A stretch of 64,000 bases of DNA from Pseudomonas sp. URIL14HWK12:I12 (GCF_003097135.1 NZ_QEQL01000003.1:310001-374000); one strand, 5' to 3'. Positions 10,126-21,248 are shown, numbered from the stretch's first letter. The notes: generated from the sequence alone by a model not told the origin. Numbers and translations are program-made.

Positions 10126-10384
10126 GGGCAATCCTGTTCATGTGGGGGCTAGCGCCCGAAGGTAATCTTGCCTGGCGCGAACGGCATGAGGATGCGCGTC
10201 GCGACCGGTACTGCCGGATCTTCGCGGCCATATTGGCGAGAGTGGCTGCCGGGGGCAGGCAGCGCCAATGGGCGTTTTTGCGGGATGGGCGTCCGGGCGT
10301 AAGCCTGGCGGGAAGGCCGAGTATAACAGAGGCTCGACCGTGGAACCGATTGTAATGGGGTTCTTGAACAAAAAACAGTCACTT

Positions 10385-11152
10385 TCATGAGGCGGGCTTG
10401 GCGAAGCGTGCCAGCAGCGCTGTATAAGCCGGCTCACGGCGGAACTGGCGCAGGGTGCTGGCGAAGCGCTCCGCCAACGCCTCCATCCCCGGGCCGCGGC
10501 GCAGTGCCAGGTATTGGCGGTCGCTGCTGACTGCCGTGGGCAGGGCGCTGATCTGTTGATTGAGGTTCAGATGCTCCAGCGCATATTGCCCGGCCCGTCG
10601 GTCGGTTATGACCAAATCGATGCGGCCCAGCATCAGTTTGCCCAGGTTGGCCTCCAGCGTCGGTGCAGTTTCCCGATGGATGCCGGGTTCCTTGAGAAAG
10701 GCTTCGCTGTATTGATAACCAGGTTGGGTGCCGATGATCAGGCCCTGCAGGTCGGCCAGGCTGTTGAATACGTGTGGGCGGTCGTTCGCTTGAAACAGCA
10801 CGAACTCGACTTCCGACAGCGGCTCACTGGGGTAAATCAGCATACTGTCGCGCTCGCGGGTTTCGAAGATGTCGAGCACCGCGTCGGCCTGGCCCTGCCG
10901 TGCCATCGCCAGGCAGCGCCGCCAGGGCAGGAACTGCCAGTGCACCTCAACGTTCATCCGGCGGAACACTTCAGCGGCGATTTCGTAGTCCAGCCCGGTG
11001 GGCTTGCCGTCTTTGAGGTAACTGAAGGGCGCCCAAGGCTCCGTCACCAGCCGCAAGGGTTCTGCATGGGCGCTCCAGGCCAGCGTCGCCAGCAGGGCAG
11101 CGACCAGCCAGCGCAGGCAGGCGGGCAGGGTAGGCATTCGGTCAGCGAGCAT
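10385..11152 (-). CDS. Periplasmic solute-binding protein (SBP_bac_3 type), orphan
   Basis: A 255-residue protein with signal peptide (hydrophobic WLVAALLATLAWSAHA) followed by a family 3 extracellular solute-binding fold: LRLVTEPWAPFSYLKDGKPTGLDYEIAAEVF, then ARQGQADAV and GIITQPGYQ-like region. These proteins bind polar amino acids or, in some subgroups, signal to sensor kinases. No permease or ATPase gene is adjacent, so its partner is elsewhere or it has a non-transport role. It lies 71 bp downstream of metF on the same strand. The start is uncertain: 11152 and 11137 are both ATG without a good ribosome site; longer in-frame extensions would run into metF. Confidence 0.8.
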   Translation of the reverse strand: MLADRMPTLPACLRWLVAALLATLAWSAHAEPLRLVTEPWAPFSYLKDGKPTGLDYEIAAEVFRRMNVEVHWQFLPWRRCLAMARQGQADAVLDIFETRERDSMLIYPSEPLSEVEFVLFQANDRPHVFNSLADLQGLIIGTQPGYQYSEAFLKEPGIHRETAPTLEANLGKLMLGRIDLVITDRRAGQYALEHLNLNQQISALPTAVSSDRQYLALRRGPGMEALAERFASTLRQFRREPAYTALLARFAKPAS

Positions 11153-11223
11153 GGGCGGGCCAGGTGAGGCAAACGGTAGGCATGTTAGTGCGCGCCCTAC
11201 CGTTTGGCCACCCGCCAGTTTTG

Positions 11224-12069
11224 TCAGCTTGGCAGTTGCAGGTTGTTCCAGATCGCCAGGCTTGGTTCGGCTTGGTTCAGGGTATAGAAGTGCAGCCCAG
11301 GTGCGCCGCCGGCCAGTAGTTGCTCGCACAGGCGTGTGATCACCTCCTCGCCGAAGGCCTGGATGCTCGCGCTGTCGTCCCCGTAGGCTTCCAGCTGCTT
11401 ACGCACCCAGCGCGGGATCTCGGCGCCGCAGGCATCGGAGAACCGCGCCAGCTTGCTGTAGTTGGTGATCGGCATGATGCCTGGCACGATCGGAATGTCT
11501 ACGCCCAGCTTGCGCACGCGCTCGACAAAGTAGAAGTAGCAGTCGGCGTTGAAGAAGTACTGGGTGATGGCGCTGTTCGCACCCGCCTTGGCCTTGGTAG
11601 CGAAGGCGGCCAGGTCATGCTCGAAATTGCGAGCCTGTGGGTGCATCTCCGGGTAAGCGGCCACTTCCAGGTGAAAGTGATCGCCGGTTTCGGTGCGGAT
11701 GAACTCGACCAGGTCGCTGGCGTGGCGCAATTCGCCCGCCGCCATGCCCATGCCCGAGGGCAGGTCACCGCGCAGCGCAACGATACGCTTGATGCCGGCG
11801 TTCTTGTATTCGGCCAGCAGCTCGCGCAGCTCGGCCTTGGTATCGCCTACGCACGACAGGTGCGGCGCTGCCGGCACGCTGACTTCGCGCTCCAGCTGCA
11901 GCACCGTGCCCAGCGTGCGGTCGCGGGTAGAACCCCCGGCGCCGTAGGTGCAGGAGAAGAAAGCGGGCTTGTGAGCTGCCAATTGGCGTGCCACACCCAT
12001 GAGCTTCTCGTGCCCCGCCTCGGTCTTGGTGGGAAAGAATTCAAAACTGATGTTGTCTGATGTCGTCAT
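11224..12069 (-). CDS. metF: 5,10-methylenetetrahydrofolate reductase MetF
   Basis: A 281-residue flavoenzyme reducing 5,10-methylene-THF to 5-methyl-THF, the methyl donor for methionine synthase. Motifs: SFEFFPTKTEAG at the N-terminus with the catalytic Glu, TYGAGGSTRDRT, the RGDLPSG motif, and PGIMPITNYSKLARF. Length matches the family. Start at 12069 is supported by AAGG 7 bases upstream. It lies 99 bp downstream of ahcY, in the same direction, so the SAH riboswitch/promoter of ahcY may also govern metF; an intervening hairpin could attenuate the read-through. Together ahcY and metF regenerate homocysteine and its methyl donor. Confidence 0.96.
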   Translation of the reverse strand: MTTSDNISFEFFPTKTEAGHEKLMGVARQLAAHKPAFFSCTYGAGGSTRDRTLGTVLQLEREVSVPAAPHLSCVGDTKAELRELLAEYKNAGIKRIVALRGDLPSGMGMAAGELRHASDLVEFIRTETGDHFHLEVAAYPEMHPQARNFEHDLAAFATKAKAGANSAITQYFFNADCYFYFVERVRKLGVDIPIVPGIMPITNYSKLARFSDACGAEIPRWVRKQLEAYGDDSASIQAFGEEVITRLCEQLLAGGAPGLHFYTLNQAEPSLAIWNNLQLPS

Positions 12070-12107
12070 GGAAGAGCCTTCACTCCGCTTCAAGCCATAA
12101 GCCTAAA

Positions 12108-12143
12108 GCGGCAAGGCAAAGCAGGTCCGCTTCGCCTTGCCGC
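12108..12143 (-). repeat. Long hairpin in the ahcY-metF gap
   Basis: Two 15-base arms (starting GCGGCAAGGCAAAGC, right arm 12129-12143) are complementary with a single G-U-type mismatch around a 6-base loop. There is no T-run, so it is not a classic terminator; it could be an mRNA-stability or partial-attenuation element, or a fragment of a dispersed intergenic repeat. Confidence 0.5.
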
Positions 12144-12168
12144 TCGCCGCTAAAAGCTTGCAGCTGGA

Positions 12169-13797
<1,629 letters not shown>

Positions 13798-13880
13798 CTA
13801 CTGCCGCCCATCGGACGATTGTGGGCACTGCGCCCGCTCTGCCATCATGGCCGGCACTTCCCCGAGAGCAGGAGCGCGCC

Positions 13881-14279
13881 ATGAACTTCCACACCCGCAA
13901 ATGGGTGAAACCCGAAGACCTCAACCCCAACGGCACGCTGTTCGGCGGCAGCTTGCTGCGGTGGATCGACGAAGAAGCGGCGATCTACGCCATTGTTCAG
14001 CTGGGCAACCAGCGGGTGGTGACCAAATACATTTCCGAGATCAACTTCGTCAGTGCTTCGCGCCAGGGCGACATCATCGAGCTGGGCATCACTGCCACGG
14101 AGTTTGGGCGTACGTCGATCACCTTGAGCTGCGAAGTGCGCAACAAGATCACCCGCAAGAGCATCCTGACGATCGACAAGCTGGTGTTCGTCAACCTCGG
14201 TGAGGATGGCCTGCCGGCGCCACACGGGCGCACCGAGATCCGCTACATCAAGGATCAATTCAGTGGCGAAGCGCCTTGA
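13881..14279 (+). CDS. Hotdog-fold acyl-CoA thioesterase
   Basis: A 132-residue single hotdog-domain protein. The DLNPNGTLFGGSLLRWIDEEAAIYA segment is the active-site helix and loop of the YciA/BFIT-like acyl-CoA thioesterases (Asn/Gly-rich loop plus catalytic acid), and ISEINFVSASRQGDIIELG forms the central strand region. Such enzymes hydrolyse acyl-CoA to free acid and CoA; the substrate length cannot be read from sequence. ATG at 13881 has AGGAG 8 bases upstream; upstream in-frame sequence is leader. It is divergent from ahcY and ends at a strong bidirectional terminator. Confidence 0.88.
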   Translation: MNFHTRKWVKPEDLNPNGTLFGGSLLRWIDEEAAIYAIVQLGNQRVVTKYISEINFVSASRQGDIIELGITATEFGRTSITLSCEVRNKITRKSILTIDKLVFVNLGEDGLPAPHGRTEIRYIKDQFSGEAP

Positions 14280-14286
14280 GTGAAAG

Positions 14287-14316
14287 AAAAAAGGCCGGGC
14301 AATTGCCCGGCCTTTT
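14287..14316. terminator. Rho-independent terminator, bidirectional
   Basis: Perfect inverted repeat (AAAAGGCCGGGCAA and complement, 14289-14316) between the thioesterase gene and the convergent small membrane-protein gene. The A/T-rich arm ends supply short U-runs on both strands. Confidence 0.88.
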
Positions 14317-14321
14317 GGTGT

Positions 14322-14408
14322 TCAGAAGATCAGCTTGAAGGCCAGGATCACGACCACCAGGCCAATCAGAAAAATGATACCAACCGTACCGCCGAGAAAC
14401 TTAAGCAT
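14322..14408 (-). CDS. Small (28-residue) single-span membrane protein
   Basis: A short frame encodes MLKFLGGTVGIIFLIGLVVV followed by ILAFKLIF and a stop. The protein is almost entirely one transmembrane helix with a Lys near each end. A ribosome site (GGAG, then AGGG) lies just upstream of the ATG, and the stop codon falls immediately before a terminator, as expected for a genuine gene. It follows the antiporter gene on the same strand after a 70-bp gap. Function is unknown; small bacterial membrane proteins often modulate a larger membrane partner, and the adjacent antiporter is the nearest candidate. Below usual gene-finder length cut-offs. Confidence 0.7.
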   Translation of the reverse strand: MLKFLGGTVGIIFLIGLVVVILAFKLIF

Positions 14409-14478
14409 AGCCCTGCTCCATATCCATAAGGGGTTCGTGCGGTAGACACTCGGGCAGGGCCAGGCGTTTCGTCGGGTT

Positions 14479-15720
14479 TCAACCTGCCTTGGGCGCGGTT
14501 ACCGCCTTGACCACTTTGCCGATAGTCAGGCCTTGCAGCAGGATCGACGACAGCACCACGATGTAGGTAATGCTCAGCAGCAGGTCGCGCTCCGGCCCCA
14601 CCGGCAATGCCAACGCCAGCGCTACCGAAACACCGCCGCGCAGGCCACCCCAGGTGAGCACCCGGATCGAGCCCTGCGGGATGTTGCGCCAGCGCCGGGC
14701 CAGGGCGATGGCTGGGGCCACGGTAATGAAGCGCGACAGCAGGATCGCCACCGCGAGCATGCTGGCCGCTGTCAGGTGCGTCCAGGAGAACGGCAGCAGC
14801 AGCAGCTCCATGCCGATCAGTGCGAACAGGGCGGCATTGAGCATGTCGTCGAGTAGCTCCCAGAACCCGTCCATGTAGCGGCGGGTCATGTCGTTCATGG
14901 CAAGCTTGCGGCCCAGGTTGCCGATGATCAGCCCCGCGACCACCATGGCGATCGGCGCAGAGACGTGCAGCTCGTAGGCAAGCGCCGAGCCCCCGATCAC
15001 CAATGCCAGGGTCAGCATCACCTCCACCTGGTACTGCTCGACGCTTTTGATCATGCGGTACACGGCATAGCCGATCAGGCCGCCGAACAGCACGCCGCCG
15101 ATGGCCTCATGCACGAACAGCATCGCTGTGGCCCCAACGGTGGGCGCCTCACCCAGCTGAGCGATGCCCAACAGCACGGTGAACACCACCACCGCAGTGC
15201 CATCGTTGAACAGCGACTCGCCCACGATGGTGGTTTTCAGCGGTTTGGACGCATTGGCCGTACGCAGTGCGCCCAGCACGGCGATTGGGTCGGTGGGCGA
15301 GATCAGCGCGCCAAACAACAGGCAATAGAGGAAGCTGATGTGCCAGCCGAACATGGCGAAGATGTAGAAAGCCAGGGTGCCGATCACGAAAGTGGCGATC
15401 AGCACGCCGAAGGTGGCCAGCAGGCCAATGGGCCAGCGGTAGCTTTTCAGGTCGCCCAGGTTCACGTGCAGGGCGCCAGCGAACAGCAAAAACGACAACA
15501 TCCAGTTCATCAGCAGGTCGTTGAAGTCGATCTCACCAATCAGCGCGCGCACCCTGTCCTCAAGGCCCGGGTAGCCCAGCAGGCTCAAGCCTTGGAGCAT
15601 CAGAGAGAACAGCAGCGCGGTGACCATCACGCCGATGGCCGGTGGCAGGCCGATGAAGCGGTAGTTCACGTACGTAAGCAGTGTGGTGAGGCAGATAAAA
15701 GTTGCGACGATTTCCAGCAT
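14479..15720 (-). CDS. CPA1-family Na+/H+ antiporter (NhaP type)
   Basis: A 413-residue protein with about 12 hydrophobic helices. CPA1 hallmarks are LISPTDPIAVLGALR (TDP unwound-helix motif) and GESLFNDGTAVVVF, whose Asn-Asp pair is typical of electroneutral NhaP-type exchangers, plus WGGLRGGVSVALALALP near the C-terminus. It should exchange Na+ or K+ for protons across the inner membrane in pH and salt homeostasis. No long C-terminal regulatory domain is present. Start at 15720 (MLEIVATF) is chosen because the extension to 15786 is not membrane-like; AGGACGGG lies upstream. Confidence 0.9.
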   Translation of the reverse strand: MLEIVATFICLTTLLTYVNYRFIGLPPAIGVMVTALLFSLMLQGLSLLGYPGLEDRVRALIGEIDFNDLLMNWMLSFLLFAGALHVNLGDLKSYRWPIGLLATFGVLIATFVIGTLAFYIFAMFGWHISFLYCLLFGALISPTDPIAVLGALRTANASKPLKTTIVGESLFNDGTAVVVFTVLLGIAQLGEAPTVGATAMLFVHEAIGGVLFGGLIGYAVYRMIKSVEQYQVEVMLTLALVIGGSALAYELHVSAPIAMVVAGLIIGNLGRKLAMNDMTRRYMDGFWELLDDMLNAALFALIGMELLLLPFSWTHLTAASMLAVAILLSRFITVAPAIALARRWRNIPQGSIRVLTWGGLRGGVSVALALALPVGPERDLLLSITYIVVLSSILLQGLTIGKVVKAVTAPKAG

Positions 15721-15883
15721 TCGACATCCCGTCCTAGAGTCCGATAACGTGCCCGGGGAAGTGCGGGCATGATTTAGGAAGGCCATTACGGCCTTGAGGG
15801 CACATGGACAACATGGACGACCCTGCGTTTCATCGGAGGGGGGCGATGCGGCAGGCGCCCGCCTGCCGCATCTAGCGGCCTGT

Positions 15884-17611
15884 TCAGCCGGCCTTGACCT
15901 GCCCCAGCACTGCGCGCGCCTCGCAATACTCGCCCGCCGCCTTATCGATGCTCAACGTTCCTGCGCAAGGTGCCAGCACCTGCGTTTCCATCTTCATCGC
16001 CTCCATGACCGCGATCACCTGGCCAGCCTCGACCGGGGCCCCGTCGCCCACCACCCATGCATGCAGGTTGCCCGCCACCGGCGCATGTACGGCGCCTGGC
16101 TCGGCGGGCGCCGCCGCGGGTGCCTGGGCAGCCGGGGCGACTTGCGGCATTGCCCCCAAAAGGCCTGCCGGCAACCCCAGCGCATGGCGCTTGCCGTCGA
16201 TCTCGACGAACGTGCGCAGGACCTGCGGCCCAGCATCGGGCGCTGTGTAGGGCGTGATGGCAATCTGCTCGGCGAAGACGGTCTCGATCCAGCGGGTGTG
16301 CACCGCGAAAGGCCCGGGGCCGGTGAAGTCGGCGTGGGCCATCACCGCGCGGTGAAACGGCAGAACCGTGGCGATGCCTTCGACCTGGAACTCGGCCAGG
16401 GCGCGGCGGGCGCGGGCAATGGCTTGTTCGCGGGTGGCGCCGGTGACGATGAGCTTGGCGATCATCGAATCGAAGTTCGCCGGCACTCGGCCGCCCCCTT
16501 CGACCCCGCTGTCCAGGCGCACCCCTGGCCCGCTGGGCGCCACAAAACCGGTAACCGGCCCGGGCGTGGGCAGAAAGCCGTTACCGGCGTCTTCGGCGTT
16601 GATTCGGAATTCGAAGCTGTGCCCGCGTGGCGCAGGCGGCTCATCGAACGACAGCGGCAGCCCGTCGGCGATGCGCAGTTGCTCCTGCACCAGGTCCAGG
16701 CCGCTGGTTTCCTCGGTGACCGGATGCTCCACCTGCAGGCGGGTGTTCACCTCCAGAAACGACAACGTGCCAGCCCCGCTGAGCAGGAACTCCACCGTTC
16801 CGGCGCCGATATAACCCGCCTTTTCGCAGATGGCACGCGCCGACTCATGAATGCGTTGGCGCAGAGCGTCGGTCAAAAACGGCGCAGGCGCTTCTTCCAC
16901 CAGCTTCTGGTTGCGCCGCTGCAACGAGCAATCCCGCGTGCCCACTACCCGCACATGGCCGTGGCTGTCTGCGATGACTTGCGCTTCGATATGGCGTGGG
17001 CGGTCGAGAAACTGCTCCACGAAACATTCGCCACGGCCGAAGGCCGCCGTCGCTTCGCGCACCGCCGAGTGATACAGCTCGGCAACCTCGTCCATGCGCC
17101 AGGCGACCTTCAGCCCGCGGCCGCCGCCCCCGAAAGCCGCCTTGATGGCGATGGGCAAGCCGTGCTGCTCGGCGAATGCAAGCACCTGTTCAGCGTTTTC
17201 GACCGGCCCATCGGTGCCGGCAACCAACGGCGCGCCGACGCTCTGGGCAATCCGCCGGGCCTGCACTTTGTCGCCCAAGGCTTCGATGGTCGCCGGCGTC
17301 GGGCCGATCCAGACCAGGCCTGCATCGATCACTGCCTGGGCGAAATCGGCGCGTTCGGAGAGAAACCCGTAGCCAGGGTGCACCGCATCGGCGCCGGCGC
17401 GGGCGGCCACGGCCAGCAGCTTGTCGATGGCCAGGTAGGTGTCGGCCGGGCGCTCGCCGTTCAGGGCGTAGGCTTCATCGGCTGCGCGGACGTGCAAGGC
17501 GTCCATGTCAGCGTCGGCATACACCGCAACCGATGCCACGCCGTAATCGCGGCAGGCGCGGGCGATGCGTACGGCGATTTCGCCACGGTTGGCAATCAGA
17601 ACCTTTTTCAT
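15884..17611 (-). CDS. Biotin carboxylase with C-terminal biotin-carrier domain, in a pxp operon
   Basis: A 575-residue protein combining a biotin carboxylase ([22 protein letters not shown]-grasp glycine loop [33 protein letters not shown]) with a biotinyl domain whose EAMKMETQV motif holds the biotinylated Lys about 35 residues from the C-terminus. The linker is Ala/Pro-rich. The fusion resembles the alpha subunits of acyl-CoA carboxylases, but no carboxyltransferase beta subunit is nearby. Instead it starts 2 bp after the stop of the PxpBC fusion, whose two domains correspond to the carboxyltransferase half of urea carboxylase. Inference: the operon encodes a split biotin-dependent carboxylase acting on a lactam or amide nitrogen. 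Confidence 0.9.
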   Translation of the reverse strand: MKKVLIANRGEIAVRIARACRDYGVASVAVYADADMDALHVRAADEAYALNGERPADTYLAIDKLLAVAARAGADAVHPGYGFLSERADFAQAVIDAGLVWIGPTPATIEALGDKVQARRIAQSVGAPLVAGTDGPVENAEQVLAFAEQHGLPIAIKAAFGGGGRGLKVAWRMDEVAELYHSAVREATAAFGRGECFVEQFLDRPRHIEAQVIADSHGHVRVVGTRDCSLQRRNQKLVEEAPAPFLTDALRQRIHESARAICEKAGYIGAGTVEFLLSGAGTLSFLEVNTRLQVEHPVTEETSGLDLVQEQLRIADGLPLSFDEPPAPRGHSFEFRINAEDAGNGFLPTPGPVTGFVAPSGPGVRLDSGVEGGGRVPANFDSMIAKLIVTGATREQAIARARRALAEFQVEGIATVLPFHRAVMAHADFTGPGPFAVHTRWIETVFAEQIAITPYTAPDAGPQVLRTFVEIDGKRHALGLPAGLLGAMPQVAPAAQAPAAAPAEPGAVHAPVAGNLHAWVVGDGAPVEAGQVIAVMEAMKMETQVLAPCAGTLSIDKAAGEYCEARAVLGQVKAG

Positions 17612-17613
17612 GG

Positions 17614-19215
17614 TTATTCAGCATCCTGAAGGCTGGGGCGCACGGGTTCGAACGCGCCGAGCACATTGAAACGAAGAGTGGCACCTACCGGGATCTGCCC
17701 GGCCAGGTCCAGGTGATGGTTGGCGACCATGCCGATCACCGGGTAGCCGCCGGTCAGTGGATGGTCAGCCAGAAACAGCACGGGCTGGCCGTTGGCAGGT
17801 ACCTGGATGGCGCCCACCGCAGTGCCTTCGCTGGGCAGCTCGCCCGGCACCTGGCGTTCCAGCGGTACTGCACCTTCCAGGCGAATGCCGACTCGGCTCG
17901 ACTGCGGCGTTACACGCCAAGCCTGGGTGGCAAGAGTGCCTAGCGCCTGGGCGGTGAACCAGTCGGCGCGTGGGCCGGGCACGACATCGAGCACCACGGT
18001 ACTGCCAGGGCGAGGCGGTTCGAATGCCGGTGCCTGATCGACGCTGGCCGCCTGGCCTGCGGTTCTGGGCCGGATCGCCAGCTGATCGCCGCGCGCCAGC
18101 GCGGGAGGGCCGACCTGCGCCAGGGTATCGGTGGCCACGCTGCCCAGCACCGGGGTGACCTGGAAACCACCTCGGGCCGCCAGGTAGCTGCGCAGGCCTG
18201 CGGTGGGTGCGTGAATGACCAAGCGATCGCCATTATCCAGCTGAAACGGCTGGTACAGGGCCGGCAGGCGGGTCACGCCATCGCTGCTGGTGACCTCGAC
18301 CTTGCATTCGGCACCGGTCACCGCCAGCAGGGCGCCGCCATGGCACTGTGCTTCGAAGGCGCCCAGCAGGATTTCCAGGCACCCGGCGGCCGGCTCGTTG
18401 CCCACCGCCCGATTGGCCGCGCGCAGGGCGCCGCGGTCCAGCGCGCCGGATTGGGATACGCCTTCGCCAGCCCTGCCAGGGCGGCCGAGGTCTTGCCAGA
18501 GCGCTTGCATGCCGGGCGCCAGCACTTCCAGGTAAGGGCCTTCGGGAGGCGGCTGTGGCGCGCTGGCATGCTTGGCCGGCAACGGCGCCGCGCCCACCGC
18601 GACCTGGGGGCCTGCGTCGCGAAAACGTACGCGGTAGCCTGGCTTGAGCAGCGCAGGCTCGTCACGCGCCAGGTCCCACATGTCCAGCGGGGTGACGCCG
18701 ATCAACTGCCAACCGCCGGGGCTGGCTTTGGGGTAGATGCCGCTGAAAGCCCCGGCCAGGGCAACTGCGCCCGCCGGAATACGCATGCGTGGCGAAGGGC
18801 GGCGCGGCACCTCGAAACCCGCCCCGCCGCTCAGATAGGCAAAGCCCGGAGCGAAGCCGCAAAAGGCCACGCTGTAGTCGCTGCCGGTGTGGCGGCGAAT
18901 CAGCTCTGGCACGCTAAGGTGCAGCAGGGCCGCCACTTCTTCCAGGTCTTCGCCCTGGTAGTGCACGGGAATCTCCACCTGCTTACCGGCTGCACGGCCT
19001 TGGCTGTGCAGGTCCAGATGTGCGATGCGAGTGGCCAGGGCTTCACGGGTGATTGCCGCGGGCCTGAAATACACCAGCAGCGTGCGTGCCGCCGGTACGA
19101 TCTCTTCCACACCTTCGATGGGCGCGGCCAACAGCGCGTCGAACGCGGCCAGGGTCTGGTCGAGGTTTTCCAGCTCCACCAGCAGCGCGTCGAAGTTCAC
19201 GGGGTAAAAATGCAC
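17614..19215 (-). CDS. PxpB-PxpC fusion (5-oxoprolinase subunits B and C; KipI-KipA type)
   Basis: A 533-residue fusion. The N-terminal part (about 1-215) is a KipI/PxpB cyclophilin-like CT_C_D domain with [29 protein letters not shown] and [14 protein letters not shown]. The C-terminal part (about 228-525) is KipA/PxpC, CT_A_B, with [36 protein letters not shown] and [14 protein letters not shown]. PxpABC cleaves 5-oxoproline to glutamate with ATP. The same two domain types form the carboxyltransferase of urea carboxylase. It has a GTG start at 19215 with GGGGGT upstream. It is separated by 9 bp from pxpA and 2 bp from the biotin carboxylase gene, so the three are one operon. I use no symbol because pxpB and pxpC are normally separate. 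Confidence 0.9.
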   Translation of the reverse strand: MHFYPVNFDALLVELENLDQTLAAFDALLAAPIEGVEEIVPAARTLLVYFRPAAITREALATRIAHLDLHSQGRAAGKQVEIPVHYQGEDLEEVAALLHLSVPELIRRHTGSDYSVAFCGFAPGFAYLSGGAGFEVPRRPSPRMRIPAGAVALAGAFSGIYPKASPGGWQLIGVTPLDMWDLARDEPALLKPGYRVRFRDAGPQVAVGAAPLPAKHASAPQPPPEGPYLEVLAPGMQALWQDLGRPGRAGEGVSQSGALDRGALRAANRAVGNEPAAGCLEILLGAFEAQCHGGALLAVTGAECKVEVTSSDGVTRLPALYQPFQLDNGDRLVIHAPTAGLRSYLAARGGFQVTPVLGSVATDTLAQVGPPALARGDQLAIRPRTAGQAASVDQAPAFEPPRPGSTVVLDVVPGPRADWFTAQALGTLATQAWRVTPQSSRVGIRLEGAVPLERQVPGELPSEGTAVGAIQVPANGQPVLFLADHPLTGGYPVIGMVANHHLDLAGQIPVGATLRFNVLGAFEPVRPSLQDAE

Positions 19216-19224
19216 GGCGACCCC

Positions 19225-19995
19225 CTAGTGTGCGGCGCTGGCGAAGGCCGCGATATGCAGGCCTTCCTGATCGAAGCGTTGCTTGATCACCTGCGCCATG
19301 GCCACGGCTCCGGGGCTATCGCCATGTACGCAGATCGAGTCGGCTTCGATGGGCACCAGCGAGCCATCGTGCGCCTGCATCACCCCTTCGCGCACCCAGC
19401 GCAACAGGCGTTGCGCGACCTGCTCGGCATCGTGCAGCACTGCGCCGGGCTGATTGCGCGGCAGCAGCGTGCCTTCCGGGGTGTAGGCGCGGTCGGCGAA
19501 CGCTTCTGCCACGCAGCGCAGCCCGGCGTCGCGCGCCCAGCCAATCAGCGGCGAGTTGGCCAGCGCGACCAGTGTGAGCGCCGGGTCCAATTGCAACAGG
19601 GCCTGTATCACCGCATCGGCCTGGCGGCGGTCATGGGCGATGGTGTTGTACAGCGCGCCATGGGGCTTGACGTAACTGACCTGGGCGCCGGCACTGCGGG
19701 CCAACCCCTGCAGCGCGCCGATCTGGTAGATCACGTCGCTGGTCAGTTGCTCCGAGGCGACGTCCATGTTGCGGCGGCCGAAGCCCACCAGGTCGGGGTA
19801 GGCCACATGCGCACCGATGGCCACGCCGCGTCGGGCGGCGCTCTGTACCGTACGCCGCAACCCGGCGGGGTCACCGGCGTGGAAACCGCAGGCGATGTTG
19901 GCGCTGCTGACAATATCGAGCATCGCCTCGTCATCGCCCATGTGCCAGGCGCCAAAGCTCTCGCCCAGGTCGCTGTTCAGATCGATGGTTCGCAT
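19225..19995 (-). CDS. pxpA: 5-oxoprolinase subunit PxpA (LamB/YcsF family)
   Basis: A 256-residue LamB/YcsF protein. Family motifs: [15 protein letters not shown] at the start, [42 protein letters not shown] and CVHGDSPGA near the end. PxpA is the catalytic component of ATP-dependent 5-oxoprolinase, working with PxpB and PxpC. Start at 19995 has GGGAGA 9 bases upstream; the in-frame extension to 20391 runs into the transporter gene. It is 20 bp downstream of the transporter and 9 bp upstream of the PxpBC fusion. The accompanying biotin carboxylase means the substrate may be a lactam other than, or in addition to, 5-oxoproline. Confidence 0.93.
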   Translation of the reverse strand: MRTIDLNSDLGESFGAWHMGDDEAMLDIVSSANIACGFHAGDPAGLRRTVQSAARRGVAIGAHVAYPDLVGFGRRNMDVASEQLTSDVIYQIGALQGLARSAGAQVSYVKPHGALYNTIAHDRRQADAVIQALLQLDPALTLVALANSPLIGWARDAGLRCVAEAFADRAYTPEGTLLPRNQPGAVLHDAEQVAQRLLRWVREGVMQAHDGSLVPIEADSICVHGDSPGAVAMAQVIKQRFDQEGLHIAAFASAAH

Positions 19996-20015
19996 CAGTT
20001 GCTTCTCCCTAGAAT

Positions 20016-21248
20016 TCAGGCCGCGCCGATGTAGGCGAAAATGGCGCCGGCGGATTTGAACGCCATGTACCACGACAGCATGCAGGTCAATACCCCCAAT
20101 ACCAACAGCCAGCGTGGATAGTGGTAGCCATCCATCAGGTCGGCGCGGCGCCAGCCGACGTACATGAACAAGCTCAGGCCGATCGGCAAAATCAGGCCGT
20201 TGAAGCCGCCGGCGAACACCAGCAGCGCTGCTGGCGGCTTGCCCAGCACCAGGTAGACCGCGACTGCGGCCAGAATGAATGCGACCGTGGCCAGGTTGCG
20301 GCCCCGTTCGCTGATGCGCGGGGCGAAGGTGTTGATGAACGACATGGACGTATAGGAGGCACCGATGATGCTGCTGATACCTGCCGCCCACATCACCAGG
20401 CCGAAACCGATCAGGCCCGCGCGGCCGGCGGCGGCGCCAAAGGCTTGTGCTGCCGGGTTGGCACCCTGGCCGGACACGTCGATCACTACGCCGCTGGCAA
20501 CGACACCGAGGATTGCCAGGAACAACACGAAACGAGCGACCCCGGTGACCAGAATGCCGTTCAGCGCGGCACGGGAGACCGCGTCGATGTGCTCCACGCC
20601 GACGGTGCCCCGGTCAAGCAGGCGATGGGCACCGGCATAGGTGATGTAGCCGCCGACCGTGCCGCCGACGATGGTGGTGACCGCCGCGAAATCGACGAAG
20701 TCGGGCCATACCGCTTGGCGCAGGGCCTCACCCAGCGGGGGGTGCGAGGCAAAGCAGGCGAATAGGATCAGCCCGACCTTGAGAATGCCCAGCAGGATCA
20801 TCGCCCGGTCCATGGCCATGCCAGCCCGGCGCGATACGAAAATACCGATCGCCAGCAGCGCACTGAGGGTGCCGCCCCATTTTGGGTCTAGGCCAGTGAG
20901 GGCATTCAGGCCCAGGCCGGCGCCGGCGATGTTGCCGAGGCTGAACACCAGGCCACCGAAAATCACCAGCCCCGCCAGTAGGTAGCCGCTGCCTGGTATC
21001 GCCTCGTTGGCAAGATCGGAAGCGCGCATGCGGGTGAGTGTGACGATCCGCCAGACATTGAGCTGAACGACGAAATCGATCAGCACCGAGGCCAGGATGC
21101 CGAAGGCGAAGGCGGCGCCCAGGGTGGCGGTAAAGGTGGCGGTCTGGGTAAGAAACCCCGGGCCCATGGCGGACGTGGCCATCATGAAAACAGCGGCTAT
21201 CAATGATGAACGGCGTGCTTTGGTGAATTCGGTCGCGGTCTGTGTCAC
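20016..21248 (-). CDS. NRAMP-related transporter (YcsG type) lacking the metal-site motifs
   Basis: A 410-residue protein with about 11 hydrophobic helices, related to NRAMP and to B. subtilis YcsG, which is encoded beside ycsF/kipI/kipA. The TM1 motif DPGN that coordinates metal in NRAMP transporters is here MGPGF (residues 28-32), and the TM6 MPH motif is absent: the aligned stretch reads [11 protein letters not shown] (near 198-208). So a metal substrate is doubtful, and an organic substrate such as 5-oxoproline is an inference from context. I choose GTG at 21248 ([13 protein letters not shown] follows) because the family has a short N-terminus; an ATG at 21296 is possible. First gene of the pxp operon. 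Confidence 0.8.
   Translation of the reverse strand: MTQTATEFTKARRSSLIAAVFMMATSAMGPGFLTQTATFTATLGAAFAFGILASVLIDFVVQLNVWRIVTLTRMRASDLANEAIPGSGYLLAGLVIFGGLVFSLGNIAGAGLGLNALTGLDPKWGGTLSALLAIGIFVSRRAGMAMDRAMILLGILKVGLILFACFASHPPLGEALRQAVWPDFVDFAAVTTIVGGTVGGYITYAGAHRLLDRGTVGVEHIDAVSRAALNGILVTGVARFVLFLAILGVVASGVVIDVSGQGANPAAQAFGAAAGRAGLIGFGLVMWAAGISSIIGASYTSMSFINTFAPRISERGRNLATVAFILAAVAVYLVLGKPPAALLVFAGGFNGLILPIGLSLFMYVGWRRADLMDGYHYPRWLLVLGVLTCMLSWYMAFKSAGAIFAYIGAA

Noticed and set aside
15794..17629. 611-residue plus-strand open frame opposite the biotin carboxylase
   Set aside because: Antisense shadow; the minus strand carries complete biotin carboxylase and biotinyl motifs.
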